From Sporosarcina ureae (GTDB lineage: Bacteria; Bacillota; Bacilli; Bacillales_A; Planococcaceae): a DNA stretch of 64,000 nt. How positions within the stretch are numbered: position 1 is the stretch's first letter; each line of letters opens with the position of its first letter. The position numbers and the translations under genes are program-made. This document shows, piece by piece, positions 1 to 9,183 of this stretch. The notes beneath the pieces are model-generated. The model was given only the letters and a program-made list of their open reading frames with translations. It did not search any database and was not told the origin of the DNA. The stretch spans positions 31,211 through 95,210 of the forward strand of contig NZ_JARIEA010000086.1 in assembly GCF_029267015.1 (NCBI RefSeq), in the 5' to 3' direction.

Positions 1-590
1 ATCAGTTATTTGAAGAAACAGTTGAGAAAGACATTATGTTCGGTCCTATAAACTTTGGTGTGCCGAAAGAGGTAGCGAGAGCTCGCGCGCATGAACTCGT
101 TAAACTTTTAGGTTTGCCGGATGATGTGCTTCAGAAGTCTCCTTTTGAGCTGTCAGGCGGCCAAATGCGGCGTGTGGCGATTGCGGGTGTCCTAGCATTC
201 AAACCGTCTGTCCTAGTCCTTGACGAGCCGACAGCGGGACTTGATCCTAAAGGGCGTAAAGAAATCATGGAGCTGTTTTATCACCTGCATGAGACCGAAA
301 ACCTGACGACCATTCTCGTTACTCATAGTATGGAAGATGCCGCACGATACAGTGATCGAATTCTTGTGATGCATGAGGGAACGTCGGTTATGGAAGGAAC
401 ACCTGAAGAGATATTCAGTCAAGAAGAGAAACTTCATTCATTTCGACTCAGTGTCCCGCGTTCGATACGTTTTCAACGTGAGATGGAAAAGATGAGTGGA
501 CAACGTTTTGACCAAATCGCACTTACGGAAGACATATTGGCACATGAACTAGCGAAAGTCATTGCAAGAAAAGAGGAACGGCCATGTTAG
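1..590 (+). CDS. ecfA2: EcfA2, ECF transporter ATPase (5'-truncated by window edge)
   Basis: C-terminal part of the second ATPase of the energy-coupling-factor importer for vitamins and metals. With EcfA1 and EcfT it powers exchangeable substrate-binding S subunits at the membrane. The frame is open from base 3 with no upstream start, leaving about 195 residues of a family usually about 280-290 long, so the Walker A loop lies outside the window. Visible are the ABC signature LSGGQMRR (about visible residue 50), Walker B VLVLDEPTAGLD and the switch histidine in VTHSMED. It overlaps ecfT by 7 nt, which implies translational coupling. EcfA1 is the alternative, but the order ecfA2-ecfT-truA is the usual one in Bacillales. 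Confidence 0.93.
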   Translation, partial: QLFEETVEKDIMFGPINFGVPKEVARARAHELVKLLGLPDDVLQKSPFELSGGQMRRVAIAGVLAFKPSVLVLDEPTAGLDPKGRKEIMELFYHLHETENLTTILVTHSMEDAARYSDRILVMHEGTSVMEGTPEEIFSQEEKLHSFRLSVPRSIRFQREMEKMSGQRFDQIALTEDILAHELAKVIARKEERPC

Positions 591-1381
591 AGAAAATGAT
601 TATTGGTCGTTTTATTCCAGGGACGTCTATTGTGCATCGAATGGATCCGCGTTCGAAGTTACTTTTTGTCTTTTTATTTGTAGTAGCGGTGTTCTTGGCC
701 AACAATGTAGTGTCTTATGCAATATTGCTAGCCTTTACAGCATTTGTCATCGCGCTCGCAAGAATTAGACCCTACTTTTTGGTCAATGGATTAAAACCGG
801 TCATCTTTTTGATTGTTTTCACTCTCCTCTTACATATCTTCTTTACGCGTGAAGGGCCCATCATATTTGAATGGAAGTTTATCAAGATTTATGAAGAAGG
901 ACTGCGAATGGGTATTTTTATATCTATCCGATTCCTAGTACTTGTGTTGATCACGACAGTATTAACATTAACTACTTCACCGATTTCGATCACAGATGGA
1001 TTGGAAACATTGCTCAATCCTTTTAAAAAGTTGAAGTTACCGGTACATGAACTTGCGTTGATGATGTCCATTTCGCTCCGATTCATCCCAACTCTTATGG
1101 ATGAAACGGATAAGATTTTAAAAGCCCAGCTTGCAAGAGGATCAGATTTAAGCAGCGGTTCCATTAAAGAACGAGTACAGGCCGTCATTCCGTTACTCGT
1201 GCCGTTATTTGTCAGTGCCTTTAAACGCGCAGAAGATTTAGCAGTGGCAATGGAAGTACGCGGCTACCGTGGCGGGGAAGGGCGTACGAGATTCCGGCAG
1301 CTATCCTGGCAAATGAGAGATACAGCTGTCTTGATCACTTTTGTATTCTTGGTAGGTGTATTGCTGTGGGTAAGGAAGTGA
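584..1381 (+). CDS. ecfT: EcfT, ECF transporter transmembrane subunit
   Basis: Membrane scaffold of the ECF importer, joining the two ATPases to the S subunits. The 265 residues match the family length. Several hydrophobic segments lie in the first 130 residues and one at the C-terminus. The two cytoplasmic coupling-helix motifs that contact the ATPases are visible as AQLARGSD and AMEVRGYRG. The ATG at 584 overlaps the end of ecfA2, so the two are read from one transcript. No S subunit is encoded nearby, as expected for a group II ECF system serving dispersed S genes. Confidence 0.94.
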   Translation: MLEKMIIGRFIPGTSIVHRMDPRSKLLFVFLFVVAVFLANNVVSYAILLAFTAFVIALARIRPYFLVNGLKPVIFLIVFTLLLHIFFTREGPIIFEWKFIKIYEEGLRMGIFISIRFLVLVLITTVLTLTTSPISITDGLETLLNPFKKLKLPVHELALMMSISLRFIPTLMDETDKILKAQLARGSDLSSGSIKERVQAVIPLLVPLFVSAFKRAEDLAVAMEVRGYRGGEGRTRFRQLSWQMRDTAVLITFVFLVGVLLWVRK

Positions 1382-1386
1382 ATAAT

Positions 1387-2124
1387 TTGAAACGAATGAA
1401 AGCAACTGTTGCGTATGATGGAACGAATTTTGCTGGCTATCAATCCCAACCAGGCATGCGGACAGTTCAAGCTGAGATCGATAAGGCACTTGTTAAATTG
1501 CATAAGAATCCAACTTCACACGCTGTAGCGAGTGGACGCACCGATGCCGGCGTGCATGCATTAGGTCAGGTCATCCATTTCGATACGCCACTTGATTTAG
1601 GCGATCGCTGGCTAATGGCTTTGAATGTGCTGTTGCCTAAAGATGTACGTATTACGGCTGTTGAACAGACATCTGAAGACTTCCACGCACGGTATGGTGC
1701 AAAAGGAAAGACGTATCGCTACAAATGGTCGTATGGGGAATTGCAAAGTCCGTTTGAACGCAACTTCGCTGTTCATTTAGGTAGATGGAATCCAGACGTG
1801 GAACGAATGAATGCAGGAGCTGCTTATTTAATCGGTACACATGACTTCACCAGTTTCTGTTCGGCGAAGACCGCTACTTCGAATAAAGTTCGCACAATCC
1901 GAAAGCTGACAATCGAACGGCAACAGGATGAGCTGATTCTTGAAGTGGAAGGTGATGGGTTTCTATACAATATGGTGAGAACAATTGCTGGCGCTTTGCT
2001 GGCGGTAGGCATCGGTTGGGACGAGCCGGAAGATGTCCAGAAAATTCTCGAGGCGAAAGATCGTCAAAGGGCAGGGAAGACAGCGGCAGCACACGGTTTG
2101 TACTTACTAGAGGTCACCTATTAA
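1387..2124 (+). CDS. truA: TruA, tRNA pseudouridine(38-40) synthase
   Basis: Isomerises uridine to pseudouridine at positions 38-40 of tRNA anticodon arms. The N-terminal motif VAYDGTNFAGYQ and the catalytic-aspartate motif SGRTDAGVHA are both clear, and the length (245 residues) is normal. I chose the TTG at 1387 because AAGGAAG at 1372-1378 sits 8 nt upstream. The in-frame GTG codons at 1366 and 1378 overlap that site, and the ATG at 1396 is too far from it. The gene begins just after the ecfT stop and probably belongs to the same operon. A 170-nt gap with a new promoter separates it from rplM. Confidence 0.95.
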   Translation: MKRMKATVAYDGTNFAGYQSQPGMRTVQAEIDKALVKLHKNPTSHAVASGRTDAGVHALGQVIHFDTPLDLGDRWLMALNVLLPKDVRITAVEQTSEDFHARYGAKGKTYRYKWSYGELQSPFERNFAVHLGRWNPDVERMNAGAAYLIGTHDFTSFCSAKTATSNKVRTIRKLTIERQQDELILEVEGDGFLYNMVRTIAGALLAVGIGWDEPEDVQKILEAKDRQRAGKTAAAHGLYLLEVTY

Positions 2125-2162
2125 GCTCATGGCAACTAATCCTGGCGTATTCATAAAAACGC

Positions 2163-2191
2163 TTGACTTTATGGACAATAAAGGATAACAT
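2163..2191 (+). promoter_or_regulatory. Promoter of rplM-rpsI
   Basis: A -35 TTGACT (2163-2168) and -10 TAACAT (2186-2191) are separated by 17 nt. They lie in the gap between truA and rplM, just upstream of the probable L13 leader hairpin. This is a reasonable vegetative-type promoter, read from sequence only. Confidence 0.6.
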
Positions 2192-2209
2192 GATAAATGG
2201 TATTTCAAT

Positions 2210-2252
2210 AACCCCACAAACAAGCCCCGGAAGTTTATTTGTGTTTAGGGAT
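2210..2252 (+). promoter_or_regulatory. Probable ribosomal protein L13 leader hairpin
   Basis: In the 5' untranslated region of rplM, CACAAA (2215-2220) can pair with TTTGTG (2238-2243). Flanking C-rich and G-rich runs (CCC at 2212-2214, GGG at 2248-2250) can extend the stem. Firmicutes rplM-rpsI operons carry an L13 leader in this position that is thought to mediate autoregulation. The assignment is by location and fold; I could not compare it with the family model. Confidence 0.5.
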
Positions 2253-2298
2253 AGAGAAAACAAGGGAACAGATTTGATATTTTAGGAGGATACACAAT

Positions 2299-2736
2299 AT
2301 GCGCACAACATTCATGGCTAAAGGTCACGAAGTCGAACGTAAATGGCTAGTTGTCGACGCTGAAGGACAAACGCTTGGTCGTCTTGCTTCAGAAGTTGCA
2401 ACTCTTTTACGCGGTAAACATAAACCAACGTTTACACCACATGTTGATACAGGTGATCACGTGATCATCATCAACGCTGAAAAAATCCAATTGACTGGTA
2501 ATAAGTTAAAAGATAAAATGTACTACCGTCACTCTGGTTACACAGGTAGCATCAAGTCACGTACTGCTCTTGAAATGCGTACTAACTACCCTGTAAAAAT
2601 GCTTGAACTTGCGATTAAAGGAATGCTTCCAAACGGTCCTCTAGGTCGTCAAACAATCAAGAAATTACACGTATTTGCTGGTCCAGAACATCAGCATGCA
2701 GCACAAAAACCAGAAGCTTATGAGCTTCGCGGTTAA
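2299..2736 (+). CDS. rplM: 50S ribosomal protein L13
   Basis: Early-assembly protein of the large ribosomal subunit. The 145 residues are the usual length and contain the family blocks [45 protein letters not shown] and [12 protein letters not shown]. The ATG at 2299 follows the ribosome binding site TAGGAGGA. It is the first gene of a two-gene operon with rpsI, 19 nt downstream. The extended N-terminus ([12 protein letters not shown]) is typical of Bacillales L13. Confidence 0.98.
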   Translation: MRTTFMAKGHEVERKWLVVDAEGQTLGRLASEVATLLRGKHKPTFTPHVDTGDHVIIINAEKIQLTGNKLKDKMYYRHSGYTGSIKSRTALEMRTNYPVKMLELAIKGMLPNGPLGRQTIKKLHVFAGPEHQHAAQKPEAYELRG

Positions 2737-2755
2737 TTAAGAGGAGGAAACCCAC

Positions 2756-3148
2756 TTGGCACAAGTACAATATATCGGCACTGGCCGTCGTAAAAGCTCA
2801 GTAGCTCGTGTACGTCTAATTCCTGGCGAAGGCAAAATTGTCGTCAATAATCGTGACGTAGAGGACTACGTACCATTCGAAACACTTCGTGAAATCATTA
2901 AACAACCACTAGTTACAACGGAAACACTTGGAAGCTACGATATCCATGTTAACGTTAACGGTGGAGGTTACACTGGTCAAGCAGGCGCAATCCGTCACGG
3001 CGTTGCTCGTGCATTGCTTACTGTAGATCCTGATTTCCGTGCAGCACTTAAATCAGCAGGATTCCTAACACGTGATCCACGTATGAAGGAACGTAAGAAA
3101 CCAGGTCTTCGCGGCGCTCGTCGTGCACCTCAGTTCTCAAAACGTTAA
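2756..3148 (+). CDS. rpsI: 30S ribosomal protein S9
   Basis: Small-subunit protein whose C-terminal tail reaches the P-site tRNA. The 130 residues show [16 protein letters not shown] at the N-terminus, the [19 protein letters not shown] core and the invariant basic tail ending SKR. Translation starts at TTG 2756, 8 nt after GAGGAGGA, as often for S9 in Bacilli. It is co-transcribed with rplM and followed by a hairpin terminator. Confidence 0.98.
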   Translation: MAQVQYIGTGRRKSSVARVRLIPGEGKIVVNNRDVEDYVPFETLREIIKQPLVTTETLGSYDIHVNVNGGGYTGQAGAIRHGVARALLTVDPDFRAALKSAGFLTRDPRMKERKKPGLRGARRAPQFSKR

Positions 3149-3162
3149 TTTGTATTTTCAAA

Positions 3163-3198
3163 AGTTCTTCTCATTATTTTATGAGAAGGGCTTTTTTT
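3163..3198 (+). terminator. Terminator after rpsI
   Basis: CTTCTCAT (3167-3174) pairs with ATGAGAAG (3181-3188) around a 6-nt loop, followed by a run of seven T. Confidence 0.85.
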
Positions 3199-3683
3199 AT
3201 GTTTAGCATGAATTGTGTTCATATGCAGATATCTTGTCAGCCGCTTATGTAAGCGGAAACACTTGAATCTTCACTGAGAAACTGTACAATAAATTAGTAG
3301 CAGTAACTCCAAATTACTTTCCAAACATTTCACACAAGAAAATAGACCACCCTTCATTTCCAGTTGTTTTAGCTATTTGAGAAGCTCACGGATCAACCCC
3401 TGATGTTATGAGTCCTTAACAAATCAACTGCGATTAGACCATTTAATAATAATCTCGTTACCTTATCATAGGGTTCAAAATTAATGACAACTTAACAGAA
3501 AAAATCCGGTCGCTTATAATAGCTTTTTATCTGTGAAGTGTTACACGGTCAACGTTTATGCTAACTAGCATTTGGGTAAACTGTGACAAGTTGAACTTAT
3601 ATATTTATAGGTGTTGTAGTTCAATCGAATGATATGGAAAAATAAAAATCTGAAAATCGATTAAAAGATTATAGTAGACCGAT
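3199..3683. other. Long gene-free region upstream of the urease operon
   Basis: No convincing gene on either strand. It contains a 16-bp palindrome at 3241-3256 (7-bp arms, CCGCTTA and TAAGCGG). Overlapping its right half is a catabolite-response-element-like word at 3247-3262 (TGTAAGCGGAAACA core, one mismatch to the common consensus). At 3404-3421 TGTTA and TAACA form an inverted repeat 8 nt apart. A CodY-like box lies at 3644-3658 (separate entry). The remainder is AT-rich with no clear structure. Confidence 0.5.
3644..3658. promoter_or_regulatory. Candidate CodY box upstream of ureA
   Basis: AAAAATCTGAAAATC matches the CodY consensus AATTTTCWGAAAATT at 11 of 15 positions. It lies about 25 nt upstream of the putative ure -35 element. 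CodY represses urease genes in B. subtilis, so the position makes sense, but binding is inferred only. Confidence 0.4.
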
Positions 3684-3713
3684 TTGAGTAATTTATAGAA
3701 TATTCACTATATT
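3684..3713 (+). promoter_or_regulatory. Putative promoter of the ure operon
   Basis: TTGAGT (3684-3689) and TATATT (3708-3713) are 18 nt apart. The start of ureA is about 60 nt further on. The region is very AT-rich, so other -10-like words exist (for example near 3745-3755). Confidence 0.4.
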
Positions 3714-3774
3714 TAATTCGTGTGAAGAAAAGAGTATTGCTGCAGTATATTATATTATTTTAGGAGGTTGAACA

Positions 3775-4077
3775 ATGCGATTACTACCGCGTGAAATTGA
3801 TAAGTTAATGATCGTTGTTGCGGCAGATCTTGCCAGAAGACGAAAGGATCGGGGACTAAAATTGAATCACCCAGAAGCTATGGCTCTTATTACATATGAG
3901 GTATTGGAAGGCGCCAGGGACGGAAAAACAGTTGCAGAACTCATGGCTTATGGCGCGACGATTTTATCTCGTGAAGATGTAATGGATGGTATTCCGGAAA
4001 TGATTGATGATATTCAAGTAGAAGCCACGTTCCCTGATGGGACAAAGTTAGTCACAGTGCACAATCCAATCAGATAA
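3775..4077 (+). CDS. ureA: Urease subunit gamma
   Basis: Smallest structural subunit of the nickel urease (urea to ammonia and carbamate). The 100 residues are the standard length and begin [11 protein letters not shown], with [10 protein letters not shown] and the C-terminal block [18 protein letters not shown]. The ATG at 3775 follows TAGGAGG. It is the first gene of ureABCEFGD. Separate gamma and beta genes, rather than a fusion, are the bacterial arrangement. Confidence 0.98.
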   Translation: MRLLPREIDKLMIVVAADLARRRKDRGLKLNHPEAMALITYEVLEGARDGKTVAELMAYGATILSREDVMDGIPEMIDDIQVEATFPDGTKLVTVHNPIR

Positions 4078-4108
4078 ATGATGTATAAATAAGAAAGGGG
4101 ACGTAACG

Positions 4109-4432
4109 ATGATACCAGGCGAATATATTTTAAAAGAAGAACCGATCATTTGTAATGAAGGTGCTGAAAGTATACATGTACAAGTTATTAATCATGGCGA
4201 CAGACCTATTCAAATCGGTTCCCATTACCATTTTTACGAAGTGAATAATGCGTTGAAGTTTGATCGGGAAGTGACATACGGTAAACGTCTCAATATACCT
4301 GCAGGCGCTGCGGTTCGTTTTGAACCGGGCGATGAAAAAGAAGTGCAGTTAATTGACTATGCTGGAGAAAGAGAAGTTTATGGATTCCATAATAAAGTAG
4401 ACGGAGCATTGGAAGGCGGGAATGCAAAATGA
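4109..4432 (+). CDS. ureB: Urease subunit beta
   Basis: Structural subunit that packs with the gamma and alpha subunits in the urease trimer. The 107 residues contain [25 protein letters not shown] and the [12 protein letters not shown] block. The ATG at 4109 follows AAAGGGGAC with normal spacing. The last codons overlap the ureC start by 4 nt (ATGA), so expression is coupled. Confidence 0.98.
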   Translation: MIPGEYILKEEPIICNEGAESIHVQVINHGDRPIQIGSHYHFYEVNNALKFDREVTYGKRLNIPAGAAVRFEPGDEKEVQLIDYAGEREVYGFHNKVDGALEGGNAK

Positions 4433-6147
4433 GTTTTAAAATGGATAGGGAGCAATATGCTCAAATGTATGGACCGACAACCGGAGACTCTGTCCGACTA
4501 GCAGATACAGACTTGTTCATCCAAATTGAAAAAGATTATACGAAATATGGAGAAGAGGTTGTGTTCGGTGGCGGTAAAGTTATTCGTGATGGAATGGGGC
4601 AACATCCATACATTACGCGCGAAGAAGATGAACGCGTACCGGATACAGTCATAACAAATGTGGTTGTGCTAGATTACACAGGGATATATAAAGCGGATCT
4701 AGCAATTCGAGACGGTAAAATTTCAGGTATCGGTAAAGCAGGTAACCCACTTGTACAAGACAAAGTAGACATTATTATTGGAACTTCCACTGAAGTTATT
4801 TCGGGAGAAGGTAAGATCATTACTGCGGGTGCAATTGATACGCACGTGCATTTCATTAACCCAGCACAAGTAGACGTTGCGCTCACTGCAGGGACAACTA
4901 CGCTGATCGGCGGTGGAGCTGGGCCAGGAGATGGTTCTCGGGCTACGACAGCCACACCGGGTGCTTGGCATCTTCATTCTATGCTGAAAGCTTTGGATGG
5001 ACAACCGATCAATATCGGTTTAACAGGTAAAGGGCATGCAGCAGCAGGAGCTCCTTTAGCAGAACAAATAATTGCAGGTGCAATTGGTTTGAAAGTCCAT
5101 GAAGATTGGGGTGCGACACCGTCCGTTCTCGACCATGCATTAAGAATTGCGGATGAATATGATGTGCAAGTTGCTCTTCACGCAGATACATTAAATGAAT
5201 CCGGATTTTTTGAAGATACGATCAAGGCGATTGATGGTCGAGGTATCCATATGTACCATACAGAAGGTGCAGGTGGCGGACACGCTCCAGATTTGATTAA
5301 ATCTGCTGGTATGATGAATGTGTTGCCGGCTTCTACGAATCCGACATTGCCGTATACGATTAACACAATTGACGAACATTTGGATATGGTAATGGTTGCT
5401 CATAACTTAAACCCTTCCGTTCCTGAAGATATCGCATTTGCAGATTCGCGCATTCGCAACGAAACAATTGCAGCAGAAGATGTCTTACAAGACTTAGGCG
5501 TCTTTAGTATGACAAGCTCCGATTCTCAGGCAATGGGACGTATCGGTGAAGTTGCACTTCGTACATGGCAAGTAGCCCACAAAATGAAAAAACAGCTTGG
5601 AGTTATGGAAGGCGATAGTGAACATTCGGATAATAATCGAGTAAAGCGCTATGTCGCTAAATATACGATTAATCCTGCCATTGCGCATGGTATATCGGAG
5701 TATATTGGCTCAATTGAAGTTGGGAAAATGGCCGACCTCGTATTATGGGATCCAAAATTCTTTGGGGTTAAACCAGAAATGATTTTGAAAAGTGGTATGG
5801 CAGTCTATAGCTTAATGGGTGATGCCAATGCAACGATTCCGACACCGCAGCCAATGATTTATCGTCCGATGTATGCAACGCTCGGTAAGGCATTGTCTCA
5901 AAGTTCCATAACATTTGTTTCGCAAATCGCTTATGATCAAGGAATAAAAGAGAAGCTAGGACTTGATAAAGTAGTGCTGCCTGTCCGTAATATACGCAAT
6001 CTGACGAAAAAAGATATGAAGTTAAATACAGCGACACCACATATTGATGTAGATCCACAAACGTATGAAGTGAAAATTGATGGAAAACTGATTACATGCG
6101 ATCCGATTGACGTAGTGCCAATGGGACAACGCTATTTCTTATTCTGA
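4429..6147 (+). CDS. ureC: Urease subunit alpha (catalytic)
   Basis: Catalytic urease subunit carrying the dinuclear nickel centre. The 572 residues match the family length. All expected active-site elements are visible: the nickel histidines in THVHFINP, the lysine to be carbamylated in [12 protein letters not shown], the histidine in [19 protein letters not shown], the mobile-flap histidine in [11 protein letters not shown] and the aspartate ligand in [12 protein letters not shown]. It overlaps ureB by 4 nt and ureE follows closely. Nothing suggests inactivation. Confidence 0.99.
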   Translation: MSFKMDREQYAQMYGPTTGDSVRLADTDLFIQIEKDYTKYGEEVVFGGGKVIRDGMGQHPYITREEDERVPDTVITNVVVLDYTGIYKADLAIRDGKISGIGKAGNPLVQDKVDIIIGTSTEVISGEGKIITAGAIDTHVHFINPAQVDVALTAGTTTLIGGGAGPGDGSRATTATPGAWHLHSMLKALDGQPINIGLTGKGHAAAGAPLAEQIIAGAIGLKVHEDWGATPSVLDHALRIADEYDVQVALHADTLNESGFFEDTIKAIDGRGIHMYHTEGAGGGHAPDLIKSAGMMNVLPASTNPTLPYTINTIDEHLDMVMVAHNLNPSVPEDIAFADSRIRNETIAAEDVLQDLGVFSMTSSDSQAMGRIGEVALRTWQVAHKMKKQLGVMEGDSEHSDNNRVKRYVAKYTINPAIAHGISEYIGSIEVGKMADLVLWDPKFFGVKPEMILKSGMAVYSLMGDANATIPTPQPMIYRPMYATLGKALSQSSITFVSQIAYDQGIKEKLGLDKVVLPVRNIRNLTKKDMKLNTATPHIDVDPQTYEVKIDGKLITCDPIDVVPMGQRYFLF

Positions 6148-6157
6148 GGTGAAGAAA

Positions 6158-6613
6158 ATGATTGTAGAAGAAGTCTTAATGAATATCAGGGATTTAGATC
6201 CAAGTGAGTATGAAAGCCGTCATAAAGAGAAAGTGTACTTAGAAAGTGCGCACTTAATGAAAAGAATTCAACGAGTGGAAACTGATCATGGACGTGAAAT
6301 GGGCATTCGATTAAAAAATCCACGTGATTTAGAAGCGGGAGATATTCTGTTTATGGATGATAAGAATATCATTCTGATTGATGTGCTTTCTGATGATTTA
6401 ATTATTATTAGCCCACGTACGATGCTTGAAATGGGGACGATTGCTCATCAGCTAGGCAATCGACATTTGCCTGCGCAGTTTGAGGATGAAGATATGCTCG
6501 TGCAATATGATTATTTAGTTGAGGACTTGTTGAAAGAAATGGGTATTCCATTTAAGCGAGAAGAACGAAAAGTTGCCAAGGCTTTCCGTCATATCGGACA
6601 TAGTCATGACTAA
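6158..6613 (+). CDS. ureE: Urease accessory protein UreE (nickel chaperone)
   Basis: Delivers nickel to the apo-urease activation complex. The 151 residues keep the conserved [10 protein letters not shown] block with the metal-binding histidine at the dimer interface. The C-terminal tail is short (HIGHSHD) rather than the long histidine tract seen in some proteobacteria. I chose ATG 6158 because GAGGTG at 6146-6151 sits 6 nt upstream; the GTG at 6149 lies inside that ribosome binding site. The end overlaps ureF by 8 nt. Confidence 0.93.
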   Translation: MIVEEVLMNIRDLDPSEYESRHKEKVYLESAHLMKRIQRVETDHGREMGIRLKNPRDLEAGDILFMDDKNIILIDVLSDDLIIISPRTMLEMGTIAHQLGNRHLPAQFEDEDMLVQYDYLVEDLLKEMGIPFKREERKVAKAFRHIGHSHD

Positions 6614-7292
6614 TCATGCACTATCCTTGCTACAGCTATGCGATTCCAGTTTCCCGATCGGCTCTTTTAGCCAATCATTCGGACTGGAGACATATATTCA
6701 GAAGGACAAGGTCACAGACGCCAATACGTTTTCCGAATGGCTACATGTCTATGTGCATGAACAACTTGCTTATGCGGACGGCTTGGCTGTAAGACTTGTT
6801 TATGATGCACTGGATATGGAAGATCTTGATAAGATTTGGGAATTGGATCGCATATTGACTGTGCAGAATCTCGCCCGCGAATCACGTGATGGTACTCAGC
6901 GCATGGGAGATCGGATGTTAGACATTGCAAAATCCATTTACAATATACCGATTTTATCTATCTACGCGCAAAAAATTCAGGACAAGCAAGCTTTTGGCCA
7001 TCCGGCTATTGTATTTACGATGATAGGACATCACCTTCAAGTCGAAAAGAATACAACGATTCTATATTATTTATACTCGACGGTTGTTAGTCTTGTGCAA
7101 AATGCCGTGCGGGCTATCCCGCTTGGACAAACTGCTGGACAGAAGATTATATACACGTTTCAACAACAACTTCAGCAAACAACAGATAAAATAATGGAGT
7201 TAGATCAAGAAGAGTTTGGTATCGTATCGCCTGGACTTGAGCTTTCTCAAATGCAGCACGAACGTGTTGGCATACGTATTTTTAGTTCGTAA
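6606..7292 (+). CDS. ureF: Urease accessory protein UreF
   Basis: Part of the UreD-UreF-UreG complex that gates carbamylation and nickel insertion into urease. The 228 residues are the normal size. The family pattern [21 protein letters not shown] is at the N-terminus and [13 protein letters not shown] near the C-terminus. The ATG at 6606 lies inside the end of ureE (8-nt overlap), so it is translated by coupling. Upstream in-frame starts would lengthen the protein beyond its homologues. Confidence 0.94.
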   Translation: MTNHALSLLQLCDSSFPIGSFSQSFGLETYIQKDKVTDANTFSEWLHVYVHEQLAYADGLAVRLVYDALDMEDLDKIWELDRILTVQNLARESRDGTQRMGDRMLDIAKSIYNIPILSIYAQKIQDKQAFGHPAIVFTMIGHHLQVEKNTTILYYLYSTVVSLVQNAVRAIPLGQTAGQKIIYTFQQQLQQTTDKIMELDQEEFGIVSPGLELSQMQHERVGIRIFSS

Positions 7293-7329
7293 TGAACGCA
7301 ATGAAATTGATATTAAGGATGTGCTTAGA

Positions 7330-7950
7330 ATGAGACCAATTAAAATAGGTGTTGGCGGACCAGTTGGAGCAGGAAAAACTATGCTGGTCGAAAAGATTAC
7401 ACGCGCTTTAGAGGGCGAAGTAAGTATGGCGGTTATTACTAATGATATATATACGAAAGAAGATGCCAAGTTTTTAGTTGCGAATGGCATACTTCCCGAA
7501 GATCGCATTGTCGGAGTGGAAACAGGAGGTTGTCCACATACGGCTATTCGTGAAGATGCATCGATGAACTTCGCGGCAATTAATGAATTGCAGGAAAAAC
7601 ATCCTGACCTCGAACTGATTTTTGTAGAAAGTGGCGGCGATAACCTAGCAGCTACATTCAGTCCGGAACTCGTTGACTTTTCCATTTATATAATTGACGT
7701 GGCGCAAGGTGAAAAAATTCCGCGTAAAGGTGGACAAGGAATGATTAAATCTGACTTATTTATTATTAATAAAACAGATTTAGCTCCGTATGTCGGTGCA
7801 AGACTTGAGGTAATGGAGTCTGACACGAAAGTATTTAGAGGGGAAAAACCTTTCTTTTTCACCAATTTAAAAGACGATCAAGGATTAGATGAAGTGGTAG
7901 AGTGGGTCAGGAGACATGCTCTATTAAAAGGACTAGGACAAGATGTCTGA
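7330..7950 (+). CDS. ureG: Urease accessory GTPase UreG
   Basis: SIMIBI-class GTPase whose hydrolysis drives nickel delivery to urease. The 206 residues begin [17 protein letters not shown] (P-loop). They contain the nickel-binding Cys-Pro-His motif in ETGGCPHTA, the switch region FVESGGDNL and the base-specificity motif [13 protein letters not shown] 7330 is chosen because AAGGAT lies 9 nt upstream and homologues start here. It begins 37 nt after ureF and overlaps ureD by 8 nt. Confidence 0.97.
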   Translation: MRPIKIGVGGPVGAGKTMLVEKITRALEGEVSMAVITNDIYTKEDAKFLVANGILPEDRIVGVETGGCPHTAIREDASMNFAAINELQEKHPDLELIFVESGGDNLAATFSPELVDFSIYIIDVAQGEKIPRKGGQGMIKSDLFIINKTDLAPYVGARLEVMESDTKVFRGEKPFFFTNLKDDQGLDEVVEWVRRHALLKGLGQDV

Positions 7951-8767
7951 ATGGACAGGCGTTCTTGACCTCGTCATGGAAAAGCGGCTAGGCCGCTCCG
8001 TGGCGAAAACTGTCTACTTCCAAGGCGCATTTAAAGTGATGCGTCCGGTCTATTTCAATAAGAACAGTTATCCATGCTATTATTTATTGAATCCTGGCGG
8101 TGGCTATTTAGATGGAGATCGGTATCAAATGAAAGTTACGCTTGGTGAAGGAGCGATGCTGACGTTAACGACTCAGTCGTCGACGAAAGTATACAGAACG
8201 CCTACCAAGCCAGTGTACCAAGAGACGATTTTCAGTATGAAAAAAGATAGTTATCTAGAGTACTTACCGGATGCACTGATTGCATACAAAGATGCCAGTT
8301 GTTATCAGAAAAATAGTATATACATGGAAAAAGGGGCAACCTTACTGTATTCCGATATATTGACTCCCGGCTGGTCGCCGGATGGTGAAAAATTCAGTTA
8401 CGACATGCTTCGGCTGAAAACGGAGATTTATATGGATGATCAGCTTGTTGCTTTTGACCATATTAAACTCCATCCGGCATCGCAAGATATGAATGCGTTA
8501 GGCTTTATGGAAGGATACACTCATTTAGGTTCGTTAATTGTCGTTGGTGAAAAAACGAGCGATGCTCTATTGGATCGATTGTATGAGGCGATTCAACAAG
8601 AGGATGGGGAGTTTGCATTTGGATTATCCAAGCTTGCTGTTCCTGGCTTTACCATTCGTATAGTAGCAAACTATACGCAGGTTATAGAGCGAATTATTTC
8701 AGTCTGTCACCATATAATTAACGACGAATGGTATCAAACGAAACCAAGTTTTTTACGGAAGTACTAG
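7943..8767 (+). CDS. ureD: Urease accessory protein UreD/UreH
   Basis: Scaffold that binds apo-urease first and recruits UreF and UreG; its internal tunnel is thought to carry nickel. The 274 residues show the family blocks [37 protein letters not shown] and [13 protein letters not shown]. The ATG at 7943 overlaps ureG by 8 nt. It is the last gene of the operon and is followed by a strong terminator. No urea channel or nickel permease follows. Confidence 0.95.
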   Translation: MSEWTGVLDLVMEKRLGRSVAKTVYFQGAFKVMRPVYFNKNSYPCYYLLNPGGGYLDGDRYQMKVTLGEGAMLTLTTQSSTKVYRTPTKPVYQETIFSMKKDSYLEYLPDALIAYKDASCYQKNSIYMEKGATLLYSDILTPGWSPDGEKFSYDMLRLKTEIYMDDQLVAFDHIKLHPASQDMNALGFMEGYTHLGSLIVVGEKTSDALLDRLYEAIQQEDGEFAFGLSKLAVPGFTIRIVANYTQVIERIISVCHHIINDEWYQTKPSFLRKY

Positions 8768-8773
8768 AACCTA

Positions 8774-8806
8774 CCCGACAATTCAAAAAGAGTTGTCGGG
8801 TTTTTT
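8774..8806 (+). terminator. Terminator of the ure operon
   Basis: CCCGACAA (8774-8781) pairs perfectly with TTGTCGGG (8793-8800), followed by six T. Confidence 0.92.
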
Positions 8807-8870
8807 ATCGATTGAAGTAACACTGTTTTTATAGTTGTTGCGATGAAGTTTATTAAATAGTGAAAGTACT

Positions 8871-8906
8871 AAATTCCATATTTCAAAGGATTGAAATATG
8901 GAATTT
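8871..8906. repeat. Perfect 16-bp inverted repeat in a gene-free gap
   Basis: Arms AAATTCCATATTTCAA (8871-8886) and TTGAAATATGGAATTT (8891-8906) are exact reverse complements around AGGA. Neither side has a T run, so it is not a normal terminator. It lies in the 377-nt gap between the ure terminator and the next gene. Nothing else recognisable was seen in that gap. It could be an operator, an RNA hairpin or a mobile-element remnant. Confidence 0.75.
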
Positions 8907-9183
8907 GGGGTATCATTATATGTATGCACTGTAAAGTATAGAGTTGAAACCTGACATTACTTCCTAAATACACATAAAAGGTAAGAACGTTAGTTGATTT
9001 GACAATCACTACTTCCTGAGATATATTCGAATATCATTTGTAATGAGTAGAGAAAAATGTAAGTGAGCAGAAATGATGGAGAGATTAAACTTCAGGCTAG
9101 ATCACTTGAATTAGTAGTGATGGATGAAGTAAGATAGCCTATTCTGTAAAAAGAGACTTCATACTATGTTGGAGGTGTTTCTT

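Noticed and set aside
3404..3421. TGTTA and TAACA inverted repeat as a TnrA/GlnR site for urease
   Set aside because: The spacing is 8 nt instead of the 7 required by the TGTNA-N7-TNACA consensus, and it lies far from the putative promoter.
3533..3547. TGTGA and TTACA as an FNR-like site
   Set aside because: Spacing is 4 nt rather than 6, and nothing nearby suggests anaerobic control.
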